From Paenibacillus_F chitinolyticus_A (GTDB taxonomy: Bacteria; Bacillota; Bacilli; Paenibacillales; NBRC-103111): a stretch of DNA of 64,000 nt. Below, piece by piece: positions 55,467-64,000 of this stretch (positions are counted from its first letter, which is position 1; the number at the start of each line of letters is the position of its first letter). A program made the translations under genes and the position numbers. The stretch spans positions 5,146,001 to 5,210,000 of the forward strand of contig NZ_CP173427.1 of the NCBI RefSeq assembly GCF_045038035.1, in the 5' to 3' direction. The notes beneath the pieces are model-generated. The model made no database searches. It was not told where the DNA came from and saw only the letters and a program-made list of their open reading frames with translations.

Positions 55467-55497
55467 CTCCGCAGAGGCGGAATTACCTGCTTTTTTT
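55454..55497. terminator. Bidirectional terminator between cmpA and nagZ
   Basis: Stem AAAAAAGCAGGTA / TACCTGCTTTTTTT with A and T runs on both sides; it can end cmpA (plus) and nagZ (minus). It overlaps the cmpA stop codon. Confidence 0.9.
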
Positions 55498-55512
55498 GTG
55501 AGCTCCGGGCCG

Positions 55513-56772
55513 TTAAGGCAGACGGGCGTCCAGGACCCGGCCGATCTGCTCGTTGATCTTGCCGACGTCCGGCTGCGGAGCCGGGCGATCGGCTAACGTG
55601 TACTTGTATTTCAGCTTCAGAATCCGGTAAACGCTCTCGTCGATTCTCCGCTCCGAGAGAACGCCGGTTTCGGCGGCTTGCTTCAGCGCTTTTACGACCC
55701 GGACCGTGTTGTCGAATTCATGACAGACGAGGGCTACGTCCGTGCCTGCTTTCACGGCTTGAACGGCCGCCTCGCCGATTCCGTAGCTTTTGACGATGGC
55801 GCCCATTGTCAGATCGTCCGTAAACACGACACCGCCGAAATTCAGCTCTTTGCGCAGCAAATCGGTAATGACCGCCGGGGATAGGGAAGCCGGATAAGTG
55901 GAATCCAGCTTCGGAAGCAGAATGTGCGCAACCATGACCGCATCCGCCCCGCTCTGAAAGGCTTTGACGAAAGGGACAAGCTCAAAAGAACGCAGACGGC
56001 TCGCATCGTGCTCCACGACAGGCAGCCCGATATGCGAATCTACCGCGGTATCGCCATGTCCCGGGAAATGTTTCACGACGGGGATCACTTTCTGCGCGGC
56101 GATGGCTTTCATCATCTCGACGCCGAGATTGCCTACAAGCTCGGGCGTCGACCCGAAAGAACGGTCCCCGATGACCGGATTCTTCGGGTTGCTGTTGATA
56201 TCGAGCACCGGAGCGAAATCCGTGTTAAATCCGAGGGAAGCCACTTCCCGGGCCAGAATATCCCCGATCTCCGCAGCGAAACGCAGGTTCTTCGTACTGC
56301 CGATCACCTGGCTCGCGGGTACGTTCATATACTCGTCCGGCATGCGGCTGACGCGTCCGCCTTCCTCGTCCACGCTCAGCATAAGCGGTATTTTGCTGCC
56401 CGTGCGGGCATTCTCTTCTTTCAGCGAATTCAGGAGTCCTGTCGCCTGGACCGCGCTTTTTACGTTCGGCTTGAATAAAATGAAGCCTCCGACCTTATAA
56501 GTATCTATCAGCTGCCGCGCGTGCTCGTCCATCTCCAGTCCGTCGACTCCGCTGATGACCATCTGCCCGATTTTCTGATCCAGCGTCATCCTTGCAATCT
56601 GATCCTTCAGCGGATCCTCGACCGTAGGAGTCGGACTCGGCTGCGAATCCTTGCCGCCGCTTTGACTCTTGCCCGGACCTGCTTGCGGTCCCGACGTGCT
56701 GCATCCGGCCGAAATAAACAGCAGAACGGCAAGCGCCAGCGTTCCTCCCTTGCGTAACCATGTGTGAAGCAT
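55513..56772 (-). CDS. nagZ: Beta-N-acetylhexosaminidase, GH3 (NagZ type), lipoprotein
   Basis: A 419-residue lipoprotein (lipobox SAGC near residue 23, then a Ser/Pro/Gly-rich spacer). The GH3 domain has LSVDEEGGRVSRMP, FNTDFAPVLDIN and the NagZ signature KHFPGHGDTAVDSHIGLP, whose Asp-His dyad in GHGDTAVDSH is the acid/base pair, followed by VFTDDLTMGAI with the nucleophile Asp. It removes GlcNAc from muropeptides during wall turnover, outside the membrane. It stands between tex and cmpA on the minus strand with its own terminator. Confidence 0.94.
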   Translation of the reverse strand: MLHTWLRKGGTLALAVLLFISAGCSTSGPQAGPGKSQSGGKDSQPSPTPTVEDPLKDQIARMTLDQKIGQMVISGVDGLEMDEHARQLIDTYKVGGFILFKPNVKSAVQATGLLNSLKEENARTGSKIPLMLSVDEEGGRVSRMPDEYMNVPASQVIGSTKNLRFAAEIGDILAREVASLGFNTDFAPVLDINSNPKNPVIGDRSFGSTPELVGNLGVEMMKAIAAQKVIPVVKHFPGHGDTAVDSHIGLPVVEHDASRLRSFELVPFVKAFQSGADAVMVAHILLPKLDSTYPASLSPAVITDLLRKELNFGGVVFTDDLTMGAIVKSYGIGEAAVQAVKAGTDVALVCHEFDNTVRVVKALKQAAETGVLSERRIDESVYRILKLKYKYTLADRPAPQPDVGKINEQIGRVLDARLP

Positions 56773-56908
56773 GGACCTTCCCTCCGCTCTGATCGTCTGC
56801 CGGATTCCAGCGGCAGCTATCTTTTCTGTTTTTGCCCATTCGGGTAAGAGTTATTCCTGCCCTGCCTGATTGAGATGTCAGGACGGTACTAAGATGCCAA
56901 ATTCGGAG

Positions 56909-56951
56909 TAAAAAAGAAACCTCAAGCTCTTTGGGATCTTGAGGTTCTTTA
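56909..56951 (-). terminator. Terminator after tex
   Basis: Stem GAACCTCAAG / CTTGAGGTTT on the minus strand followed by TTTTTTA, 14 bases past the tex stop. Confidence 0.8.
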
Positions 56952-56964
56952 TGGTCCGTTCCGT

Positions 56965-59196
56965 TTATTGCGGCTGTTTCATCGTCAGGCCGACACGGCC
57001 CTTCTTCACATCTACGTTCAATACCCAGACCGTTACGTTGTCACCGACGGATACCACATCCATCGGATGTTTCACGAACTTGTCGCTGAGCTGGGAAATA
57101 TGGACGAGACCGTCGCTTTTGATCCCGATATCGACAAAAGCGCCGAAATCGATCACGTTGCGCACGGTACCCTGAAGCTCCATCCCGGGCTTCAGATCTT
57201 CGATCTGCAGGACGTCGGTCCGGAAGATCGGCGTTCCGAGTTCCTCGCGGGGATCGCGGCCAGGACGCTGCAGGCTGTCCAGGATGTCGCGCAGCGTAGG
57301 AACGCCGATGCCGAGCTTGGGCGCAAGCTCATCGGGCTCCTGGCGCTGAAGCAGTTCCTTCAGTTGCTGGGAGCCGATCCCGGCAAGCTCGACTCTCAGC
57401 TCGGCCAGCAGCTTGTCCACCACGTCGTATGTCTCCGGGTGGATCGGCGTGTTGTCGAGCGGGTTGCCGCTTCCGGGTACCCGTAGGAAGCCGATGCACT
57501 GCTCGAACGTCTTGGCGCCTAGGCGGGGAACCTTCTGCAGCTCCTTGCGGCTGCCGAACTTCCCGTTCTCCTCGCGGAACTTCACGATATTTTTCGCGAT
57601 CGTGCTGTTGATTCCGGAGACGTAGGAAAGCAGGGACGGCGATGCCGTGTTCACGTCGACGCCGACATGGTTAACGGCGGATTCGACAACCGCTTTTAGG
57701 CTCTCGTCGAGATGCTTCTGCGAGACGTCGTGCTGGTATTGGCCGACGCCGATCGCCTTCGGCTCGATTTTGACAAGCTCCGCGAGCGGGTCCTGCAGGC
57801 GGCGCGCAATCGAGATGGCGCTGCGCTCCGCCACGTCGAGATCCGGGAACTCCGTCTGAGCAAGTTTCGATGCGGAGTACACGCTTGCGCCGGCCTCGTT
57901 CACGATGAGGTACTGGAGCTTGCGCGCTTTAAGTTCGGCGATCAGATCCGCCACGAACTGCTCGGTTTCGCGCGAAGCGGTACCGTTGCCGATAACGATG
58001 AGGCTGACATCGTATGTGTCGATCAGGCGCTTGAAGGCGGCCTTCGCTTCGGCGACTTTGTTGTTCGGCGGCGTCGGATACGTCACCGTGACCTCCAGCA
58101 TCTTGCCCGTCTCATCCACGACGGCCAGCTTGCAACCGGTCCGGTAAGCCGGGTCGACGCCGAGCACGGTTTGGCCCTTAACGGGCGCCTGGAGAAGCAG
58201 ATTCCGCAGATTGCCGGCGAAAATCTGGATCGCGTGCGTCTCCGCCCGTTCCGTCAGCTCTCCGCGGACTTCCCGCTCGATGGATGGCGCGATCAGACGC
58301 TTGTAGGCGTCTTCCACAGCCGATTGCAGCGCGTCGCGCGTCACGGACGGCCCCTGGATAACCTGACGGCCGATGAATTCGTGAATCCGCTCAACGGGAA
58401 CGTCGAGCGCCACTTTCAGCACGTCCTCGCGCTCGCCCCGGTTAATCGCCAGCGTCCGGTGCGGCGGCATTTTTTTCAGCGGTTCCTGGTAGCTGTAGTA
58501 CATCTCGTAAACGGACTCTTCTTCCCGCTTCTTCGCTTCCGTACGCAGAATCCCGTTGTCGTGCGTAAATTTGCGGACCCAAGCCCGGATTTTCGCATCG
58601 TCCGCGAGCTGCTCGGCGACGATATCCTGCGCGCCTTGAAGAGCTTCTTCGACGGTGGCGACGCCTTTGTCTTCACGGACATACTTCTCGGCTTCTTCCT
58701 GAAGAGAACCTTTCTGAGGCTGTTTCAGTATAAACTTCGCCAGCGGCTCCAGCCCTTTTTCCTTTGCGACGCTCGCGCGTGTTTTGCGTTTCTGGCGGTA
58801 TGGACGGTATAGATCCTCCAGCTCCTGGAGCTTTACCGCTTTTTCAATGGAAGCCTGAAGCTCGCCGGTGAGCTTGTCCTGTTCGTCGATAAGACGCAGC
58901 ACTTCCAGCTTGCGGTCTTCCAGGTTGCGGAGGTAATTCAGCCGCTCCTCGATATCCCGCAGGAAATTCTCGTCTAGTTCTCCCGTCATTTCCTTCCGGT
59001 ACCGCGCGATAAACGGGATGGTGTTGCCTTCATCCAGCAGATTTACGGTCGTTTGGACCTGCGAAGCCTTGAGCTGAAGCTCGCCGGCGATTTGTTTGAC
59101 GATCCGGGCAGCCGTAGCCGCCGTTTTTTCCTCGGTCCGTTCGTAGCTCTTAGGTGCTTGCTGCTTGTCTGCGTGCTGGACATCCGTGTTTGCCAT
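56965..59196 (-). CDS. tex: Tex family RNA-binding transcription accessory protein
   Basis: A 743-residue Tex protein. In order: N-terminal helical Tex domain (IPFIARYRKEMTGELDENFL near 60), YqgF/RuvX-like nuclease fold (TVLGVDPAYRTGCKLAVVD near 350), helix-hairpin-helix region (ASPSLLSYVSGINSTIAKNI), and C-terminal S1 RNA-binding domain (about 665-735, LQGTVRNVIDFGAFVDIGI). It binds nucleic acid and affects transcription; it is often needed for robust growth. The N-terminus has about 25 extra residues over Bacillus Tex. GGGGGAATAACG precedes the ATG. It follows ndoA directly; the sigB module found here in Bacillus is absent. Confidence 0.96.
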   Translation of the reverse strand: MANTDVQHADKQQAPKSYERTEEKTAATAARIVKQIAGELQLKASQVQTTVNLLDEGNTIPFIARYRKEMTGELDENFLRDIEERLNYLRNLEDRKLEVLRLIDEQDKLTGELQASIEKAVKLQELEDLYRPYRQKRKTRASVAKEKGLEPLAKFILKQPQKGSLQEEAEKYVREDKGVATVEEALQGAQDIVAEQLADDAKIRAWVRKFTHDNGILRTEAKKREEESVYEMYYSYQEPLKKMPPHRTLAINRGEREDVLKVALDVPVERIHEFIGRQVIQGPSVTRDALQSAVEDAYKRLIAPSIEREVRGELTERAETHAIQIFAGNLRNLLLQAPVKGQTVLGVDPAYRTGCKLAVVDETGKMLEVTVTYPTPPNNKVAEAKAAFKRLIDTYDVSLIVIGNGTASRETEQFVADLIAELKARKLQYLIVNEAGASVYSASKLAQTEFPDLDVAERSAISIARRLQDPLAELVKIEPKAIGVGQYQHDVSQKHLDESLKAVVESAVNHVGVDVNTASPSLLSYVSGINSTIAKNIVKFREENGKFGSRKELQKVPRLGAKTFEQCIGFLRVPGSGNPLDNTPIHPETYDVVDKLLAELRVELAGIGSQQLKELLQRQEPDELAPKLGIGVPTLRDILDSLQRPGRDPREELGTPIFRTDVLQIEDLKPGMELQGTVRNVIDFGAFVDIGIKSDGLVHISQLSDKFVKHPMDVVSVGDNVTVWVLNVDVKKGRVGLTMKQPQ

Positions 59197-59374
59197 CGTT
59201 ATTCCCCCATGCGTTTTGTAGCTTTCATCCGGGCAGACTTGTACTTGGCCCGATTTTTCCCCGTAGATACCGGGTCCCGCCGCGCTCGCGCGCCTGAACT
59301 CCTCTTCCGTGCCGCCTTTGTAAAAGAAACGAAAAAACGAGGGCTGTTAGGGCCCCTCGCTCCTCATTTCATCG

Positions 59375-59725
59375 CTAAAAATCAATCAGTCCCACGCTGA
59401 CCTGCAGCGCTTCGTCCACCTTGCGCATTGATTCTTCATCCAGATGCGTAATTTTGTCGGTCAGCCGCTGCTTGTCGATCGTACGGATCTGTTCCAGCAA
59501 AATGACGGAGTCCCGGTCAAAACCGTGCGTTTCCGCATCGATTTCCACGTGCGTCGGTAGCTTCGCTTTCTGAATCTGCGCCGTAATTGCGGCGACGATG
59601 ACCGTCGGGCTGAAGCGATTGCCGATGTCGTTCTGGATAATCAGCACCGGACGGACGCCGCCCTGTTCGGAACCGACAACCGGTGAAAGATCTGCGAAGT
59701 ACACATCGCCACGTTTTACAATCAA
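59375..59725 (-). CDS. ndoA: mRNA interferase toxin NdoA (MazF/EndoA)
   Basis: A 116-residue MazF-family endoribonuclease that cuts mRNA at a short sequence (UACAU for the Bacillus enzyme). It has the family pattern VKRGDVYFADLSPVVGSEQ, GVRPVLIIQND and TVIVAAITAQIQKAKLPTHV, with the RP of GVRPV as key residues. Length equals the Bacillus protein. It starts at a TTG, four bases past the antitoxin stop, with GGGGTG nearby; such a weak start would keep toxin below antitoxin level. Confidence 0.96.
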   Translation of the reverse strand: MIVKRGDVYFADLSPVVGSEQGGVRPVLIIQNDIGNRFSPTVIVAAITAQIQKAKLPTHVEIDAETHGFDRDSVILLEQIRTIDKQRLTDKITHLDEESMRKVDEALQVSVGLIDF

Positions 59726-59729
59726 ATTA

Positions 59730-60011
59730 TTACACCCCGCTTACTAAGCGTACCAGCGTATTGTCCGCCTCTTCCTCCGCTTGAAAAGCTTCGTCCGCTA
59801 TCGTTAGGTTGATTTTAGCCATCTCCATGTAGCCTTTCTGCATGGATTCGCGAAGGCTGCGTTTTTTGCGTTCAAGCAAATACAGCTTCATGGCCTGGCG
59901 AATAAACTCGCTTCGGTTGGAGTTCTCCTTCTCCACAATGCCGTCGACCTCCTGTAATAGGTTGTCTGGCAAACTGATCATGATCCTCTTCGTGTTATGA
60001 GCATTATTCAC
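59730..60011 (-). CDS. ndoAI: Antitoxin NdoAI (MazE/EndoAI, ribbon-helix-helix)
   Basis: A 93-residue antitoxin from the GTG at 60011 (MNNAHNTKRIMISLPDNLL), which follows GGGGGTG by eight bases; this gives exactly the Bacillus length, whereas the open frame reaches 60056 without a ribosome site. The N-terminal ribbon-helix-helix binds DNA (RIMISLPDNLLQEVDGIVEK, NRSEFIRQAMKLYL) and the C-terminus covers the NdoA active site. The toxin-antitoxin pair lies between alr and tex, as in most Paenibacillus and Bacillus. Confidence 0.95.
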   Translation of the reverse strand: MNNAHNTKRIMISLPDNLLQEVDGIVEKENSNRSEFIRQAMKLYLLERKKRSLRESMQKGYMEMAKINLTIADEAFQAEEEADNTLVRLVSGV

Positions 60012-60226
60012 CGATTTCGCACCCCCAAGAAACATCCGAAAACACTTTACTACCATTATGTCGATGCCGTAGTAAATTTATACTACTTCAGTATATATGC
60101 GTGTGGTATATCATTTATGCCATACGCATCGTCAAGCTCCCTTGTAATCTATTCGAGGGCATACCCTGAAATCCTGTTTTTCCTTCGGGAAAAATTGTGG
60201 AATTTTGATTAAGTCCTGTCGATCCG

Positions 60227-61426
60227 TTAAAAAAGATGTCTGAACAGGGAGTTGACCGCCTTCACTCTGCGGCCGCCGCTTACGTAAACGCGGGGAACCC
60301 GGTGAGAGATCATGCAGGTTACTTCGTAATTGATCGTGCCCAGCTTAGCGGCGATTTCCTCCGCGGTTATTCGCTCTTCGCCCTGCTCGCCGAGCAGGAC
60401 AACCTCGTCCCCGAACGCCGCCTCCGGAATATCGCTCGTATTCAACATACATTGATCCATGCAAATCCGGCCTACGACCGGAGCCCTTCTGCCCCGGACC
60501 AGTGCTTCGGCCTTGCCCGTCAGCAGACGCGAGAAGCCGTCGGCATAGCCGATCGGCAGTGTGGCGATTTGTTCATCGCCTTGCGTGTGATAAATGGTGC
60601 CGTAGCTGACGCCCGATCTGGGTGGAAGAGTCTTCAGATGGACAATCCCCGTTTTGAGGCTCAGGACGGGTTTCAGTCTGATCTGCTCTTTGTTTACCTC
60701 TTCGGAAGGATACAGGCCATACATCGCAATGCCCAGACGTACCATGTTGTAAGTAAGTTCGGGCAGATCAATGGCCGTCGCGCTGTTGCCGGCGTGAACG
60801 AAAGGAAAACGGGCTCCCGGCAGCTCACCGGCCTTCCGGACGATCCCGGCGAATTTCGCGTGCTGTTCGTACGTATACGCTTTGTCGGTTTCATCCGCAT
60901 TGGCATAGTGGGTAAACAGCCCCTCTACCCGGATTCCCTGCGTCTGCAGCGCTTTCGCGATAAACGCGACCGCTTCGTCCTCGTCGTGCAGGCCGATCCG
61001 TCCCATTCCGCTGTCGATTTTAATATGAATGTTAAGCGGCGGTTTGTTCCCGCCCGCTGCGGCGTCACGCTGCGCGTACCCGGAAGCCGCTTCAAGCAGC
61101 TCTTCCGTATAAACGGTCAGCGTAATGTCGTGTTCCAGCGCAAGTCCGATCCCTTCCGGCGGCGTGTAGCCCAGAACCAGGATAGGCGCCGTGATGCCGG
61201 CGTTCCTCAGCTCCATCGCTTCGTCGAGAAAAGCTACGGCCAGATAGGTCGCGCCGCATTCCATTGCCACTTTCGAAACCTCTACGGCACCGTGGCCGTA
61301 GGCATCGGCTTTCAGAACCGCCATCATGTGTACGCTCCCCGGCAGCACGCGCCTGAAAGTCTCCAGGTTGCTGCGGAGCGCATCCAATGAAATTTCTACG
61401 TAAGTCGGACGGTAAAAAGCATCCAC
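60227..61426 (-). CDS. alr: Alanine racemase
   Basis: About 399 residues, PLP-dependent, converting L- to D-alanine for peptidoglycan. PLP lysine is Lys39 in VLKADAYGHG with the chosen start, the same number as in Geobacillus Alr; the second catalytic base is the tyrosine in GVSYGTIYHTQ. The barrel strands FTHYANADET and NMVRLGIAMYGLYP are present. The GTG at 61426 was chosen because AAGAAGGTG is nine bases upstream; the TTG at 61447 is the other candidate. It lies upstream of ndoAI with about 215 bases between. Confidence 0.95.
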   Translation of the reverse strand: MDAFYRPTYVEISLDALRSNLETFRRVLPGSVHMMAVLKADAYGHGAVEVSKVAMECGATYLAVAFLDEAMELRNAGITAPILVLGYTPPEGIGLALEHDITLTVYTEELLEAASGYAQRDAAAGGNKPPLNIHIKIDSGMGRIGLHDEDEAVAFIAKALQTQGIRVEGLFTHYANADETDKAYTYEQHAKFAGIVRKAGELPGARFPFVHAGNSATAIDLPELTYNMVRLGIAMYGLYPSEEVNKEQIRLKPVLSLKTGIVHLKTLPPRSGVSYGTIYHTQGDEQIATLPIGYADGFSRLLTGKAEALVRGRRAPVVGRICMDQCMLNTSDIPEAAFGDEVVLLGEQGEERITAEEIAAKLGTINYEVTCMISHRVPRVYVSGGRRVKAVNSLFRHLF

Positions 61427-61608
61427 GTCAAAGTTCACCTTCTTCAAGACTGTACACGGGACAAGGGAGATCCCGAATAAGCAGGGTCTCCCTTCCCTAA
61501 TTGGCCGGCACTTCCGCCGTCCTCCGATACACCCATGTTAAAGGCTCCGCCGGATGAAGTCAATGCATTGTCCCGGGCAAAATTCCCCAATCCATGAGGC
61601 TTTGCGGG

Positions 61609-63036
61609 TTATTTGCCCGCTTCTTCGGCAACGGACTGGGCGATTTTGACAAGCTCGTTGTGCGGCAGGTCGGCGGTCGCCAGCCGGAATTCGATGCCCT
61701 CGTACGTCCATGTCAGCGTCTTCTTCTCGTCGCCGGTGACCACGCCGAGCGTGTAGCCCAGGTCGACGATATCGCCGGGCAGGACGGATACGGTCTGCGT
61801 CTGCGGCGCTACCTCAAGCAGCGTGTAGTTGTAGGTCCCCTGGTAGCGGACCATGATGCCCGTGTTCTCGCCGAGCTTCACGTCCCGGATGTCCTGCTGC
61901 GCGACACCCTTGGGCATGTAGGACGGCTCGATGAGGCCGAAGCCCGCGCTGCTGTTGGCCGCGGCGGTTTTGTCCGCGCCGGCCGTACCGGTCGCGGCTG
62001 TGCCAGCCGCCGCTGGCGCTGGCTGCTTGGCGCCGGTGCCGCCGGCGGAGGCTGCGCCGCCCGCGGGAGCGCCTGCCGCGGCGGGCGTCTTGCCGGCGTC
62101 GGCCGCCGTGCCGCCGGAGCCCGGCGCCGCTGCCGGAGCCTTCGCGGAGCCGTCCGCGGCTTTGCCGGCAGCCGCCGCGTCTTGAGCGGGCGACGCGGCC
62201 GGGGCTTTGCCGCCGTCGGCGGTGGCGGTGGCGCTTGTGCCGCTCGCTGGAGCGCCGGCAGCCGCGTCCTTGCCTGCGGCGCCTGCCGCGTTCGGCGCAG
62301 TCCCGGCTGCGGCCGCTTTGCCGTCCGGAGACGCTGCGCCCGCGGCCGGCTGGGTTACTGCGCCGGAGACAGGCGCGTCCTTATCCAGCGATTTCAGATC
62401 CCAGCTGGTCATGTTGCGCTGCATGTCGAAGCTATCTTTTTCCAGTTTTTTGCCAAATTCGAACTGCGTGAAATCAAGCTTGACGAGTACGTTCGAGCTG
62501 CTGTCGGAAACTTCGACCTTCTGCGGCGCGAGGTTTTTTTGATCCAGCCATATCTTCTGTCTCGCCATCTGTCCGCTGTTGGCATAATTCGCCGCCACGT
62601 CGAAGACGAACGAATTGCCCTCTTTCGTAAACTGGCGCTCCGTGTCCAGCAGAATGCTTTGAGCCAAGGACTGGAACAGGTAGACCTGACCCTGATTCTC
62701 CGGCCAGTCGCTCTGGAACCGGAAGCTTTTATGCAGATGAGGCGTCAAAACAAAAACCCCGTCATCGTTTCGCAGCACAACCTGCGTGATGTCTTTTTTC
62801 TCATTGGTCAAGGAAATGCGGTAATAATGCGGCTGCTGGTACCACACTTCCACTTGGTATTCCTGCGGTTCCTGCCCGGTTTGAAGAACCATGCGTCCCG
62901 TGCCCTGATAACTTTCGAGCTTGCCGATCACATGATCCAAATCTTTTACTACCGATCCTGCATCCTTTTTTCCACAACCGGCCAGAAGCAATGCTGCACT
63001 CATCACGATGGCGAGTATCCATGTGACCCGACGCAT
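61609..63036 (-). CDS. LolA-like lipoprotein (YdcC type) with Ala/Gly/Pro-rich linker
   Basis: A 475-residue lipoprotein. Lipobox LAGC is at residues 18-21. Residues 22-220 form a LolA/LppX-like fold (GTGRMVLQTGQEPQEYQVEV, IWLDQKNLAPQKVEV), as in YdcC beside alr in Bacillus; residues 365-475 form a DUF4367-like domain (PSYMPKGVAQQDIRDV, YEGIEFRLATADLPHNELVK). Between them, 221-364, is a linker of about 144 residues made of Ala, Gly, Pro, Thr and Asp. This linker is much longer than in relatives, which have it short or absent. A role in outer-surface or sporulation membrane is possible. GAGGGGATGATGAC precedes the ATG. Confidence 0.88.
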   Translation of the reverse strand: MRRVTWILAIVMSAALLLAGCGKKDAGSVVKDLDHVIGKLESYQGTGRMVLQTGQEPQEYQVEVWYQQPHYYRISLTNEKKDITQVVLRNDDGVFVLTPHLHKSFRFQSDWPENQGQVYLFQSLAQSILLDTERQFTKEGNSFVFDVAANYANSGQMARQKIWLDQKNLAPQKVEVSDSSSNVLVKLDFTQFEFGKKLEKDSFDMQRNMTSWDLKSLDKDAPVSGAVTQPAAGAASPDGKAAAAGTAPNAAGAAGKDAAAGAPASGTSATATADGGKAPAASPAQDAAAAGKAADGSAKAPAAAPGSGGTAADAGKTPAAAGAPAGGAASAGGTGAKQPAPAAAGTAATGTAGADKTAAANSSAGFGLIEPSYMPKGVAQQDIRDVKLGENTGIMVRYQGTYNYTLLEVAPQTQTVSVLPGDIVDLGYTLGVVTGDEKKTLTWTYEGIEFRLATADLPHNELVKIAQSVAEEAGK

Positions 63037-63200
63037 GTCATCATCCCCTCATCCTTAAGTAAAATGTACTGATACATGTCTATGAAGGGACTTGGCCGAT
63101 TATGCGGACTAGTTTGACAAGCCGTGATCCTGTCCTTTGCCGGCCTTAGTTTTTTTGGGGGGAGGAATCCTGCACCGGAACGGCGGGAAGTTTTCATGCG

Positions 63201-63236
63201 GAAAAGGAGGCCTTCTATAAGAAGACCTCCTTTTGT
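63201..63236 (-). terminator. Terminator after the beta-lactamase-like gene
   Basis: Stem AAAAGGAGGTCTTC / GAAGGCCTCCTTTT on the minus strand, 60 bases past the stop. It is symmetrical and could work both ways. Confidence 0.7.
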
Positions 63237-63297
63237 TACCCGGCTGCGGCCGCCATGTGTGTCAGGCTGAGCATAGAGCATATTCTAATCCTACTAA

Positions 63298-64000
63298 TTA
63301 GGAAGCTTCGGCCCGGGCGGCAAGCTTGTGAAGCTCACCGGGCAGGACGGAAGGAGTTATAGAGGCCGTATTGCTGAGCACGATGACCGTGATCCCCCGC
63401 TTTAAGTCGCGGACGAACGAAGACGTGAATCCGTTAATTCCGCCGTGATGATACACGGTCCCGTCCGGCTCCGTCTGATTGAACCAGCCATACCCGTACC
63501 CGGTCGGATTGTGCAGCTGATACATGTCGGACTGGATGTCTTCCGGCAGAAGCCGATTTTCGCGCAGCGCCTTGTCCCACCGGTACAGATCTGCTGCCGT
63601 AGAGTATAAACCGCCTGCCGCAAACGCATTCGACATGTCGATATGGGAAGCGTTGCAAAGCATTCCGGATGCATCGAATTCATAACCGGCGGCGCGTTTT
63701 TTTAGCAGACTTCTATTATCATCAAGGCCGGTGGCGGTCATTCCCGCAGGTTCAAACACATGCTCCTTCATATAAGAAGAGTAGCTGTGCCCGCTTGCCG
63801 CTTCGATCGCTTTTCCCAGCAGGATATAGCCTGAATTGGAGTACTTAAACCGGGAACCCGGTTCGAATTCGATCGGCTTTCCACGGAATAAAGCGATAAG
63901 CTCATCCACGTTCCGGCGGGCCTTCGCCTGCTCCGCAAACGCGGGCTGCTCCGTGAGATTCGGGATTCCGGAGGTGTGCATCAAAAGGTGCCGCAGCGTG
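63298..64000 (-). CDS. Serine beta-lactamase-like hydrolase (class C / penicillin-binding type), partial
   Basis: The N-terminal part lies beyond the right edge; about 234 C-terminal residues are visible. It begins in the frame LRHLLMHTSGIPNLT, the stretch after the missing SxxK helix. The YxN motif is YSNSGY, and the KTG-equivalent is HHGGINGF. TGYGYGWF near the C-terminus is also typical. Such proteins (PF00144) act as D-Ala-D-Ala peptidases or esterases; real beta-lactamase activity is not implied. An ATG at 63984 is inside the gene. Confidence 0.85.
   Translation of the reverse strand, partial: TLRHLLMHTSGIPNLTEQPAFAEQAKARRNVDELIALFRGKPIEFEPGSRFKYSNSGYILLGKAIEAASGHSYSSYMKEHVFEPAGMTATGLDDNRSLLKKRAAGYEFDASGMLCNASHIDMSNAFAAGGLYSTAADLYRWDKALRENRLLPEDIQSDMYQLHNPTGYGYGWFNQTEPDGTVYHHGGINGFTSSFVRDLKRGITVIVLSNTASITPSVLPGELHKLAARAEAS

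Noticed and set aside
61594..63072. 492-codon plus-strand frame opposite the LolA-like gene
   Set aside because: The reverse of an Ala/Gly-rich coding region gives a Gly/Arg/Ala-rich frame by itself. The minus-strand gene has a lipoprotein signal and recognisable domains.

Overview
The window looks like chromosomal DNA of a Paenibacillus-type Firmicute (family Paenibacillaceae). The evidence is strong Shine-Dalgarno sites (GGAGG type, with frequent GTG and TTG starts), the sporulation gene cmpA beside sprT and a tRNA array, an alr-ndoAI-ndoA-tex block without the sigB module that Bacillus has there, divided glycine decarboxylase genes (gcvPA, gcvPB), YesM/YesN-type regulation and many carbohydrate ABC importers. 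GC is moderate to high apart from an AT-richer patch around 6.9-17 kb. Almost all genes are on the minus strand. The plus-strand exceptions are the UPF0316-opuC block (46.6-50.8 kb), a hypothetical gene at 54.9 kb and cmpA.

Layout. 1-4.4 kb: kinase-like gene cut by the edge, MFS transporter, alpha/beta hydrolase with GtrA-like protein, small anchored hypothetical, two tRNA-Gly. 4.7-6.5 kb: kdgK and the KDPG aldolase gene, the end of pectin/uronate breakdown. 6.85-17.06 kb: a block bounded by a 61-bp direct repeat of the 3' part of tRNA-Leu(CAG). It holds one apparent operon: LacI regulator, ribokinase, ABC importer of the ribose class, ureidoglycolate-lyase-like protein, M20 hydrolase and GATase1-like protein. 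17.0-17.9 kb: nine-tRNA operon. 18.4-29.9 kb: galactoside locus with YesM/YesN two-component system, ABC importer, MFS protein and a large GH2 beta-galactosidase. 30-34.4 kb: gcvPA, gcvPB and a short-chain dehydrogenase in a repeat-rich stretch. 34.6-40.1 kb: GH63-like glycosidase and a second carbohydrate ABC importer with cre-like sites. 40.4-46.3 kb: rRNA operon (16S-23S-5S-tRNA Ile-Ala-Asn) with two promoters. 46.6-50.8 kb: UPF0316 gene and opuCA-CB-CC-CD, an osmolyte importer. 51-53.2 kb: FMN-binding stress protein and a secreted esterase. 53.6-54.2 kb: second tRNA array. 54.2-64 kb: sprT, hypothetical, cmpA, nagZ, tex, ndoA, ndoAI, alr, LolA-like lipoprotein and a serine beta-lactamase-like protein cut by the right edge.

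The main theme is uptake and breakdown of plant-type carbohydrates under catabolite control: two extracellular-sugar ABC systems, a ribose-class system, KDG breakdown and several CcpA-type (cre) sites at promoters. The best candidate for something undescribed is the tRNA-Leu-bounded block with its unusual gene combination, which suggests a sugar- or ureide-linked substrate. No phage, CRISPR, restriction or defence genes were seen. Coordinates of rRNA ends and of some start codons are estimates from sequence patterns only.
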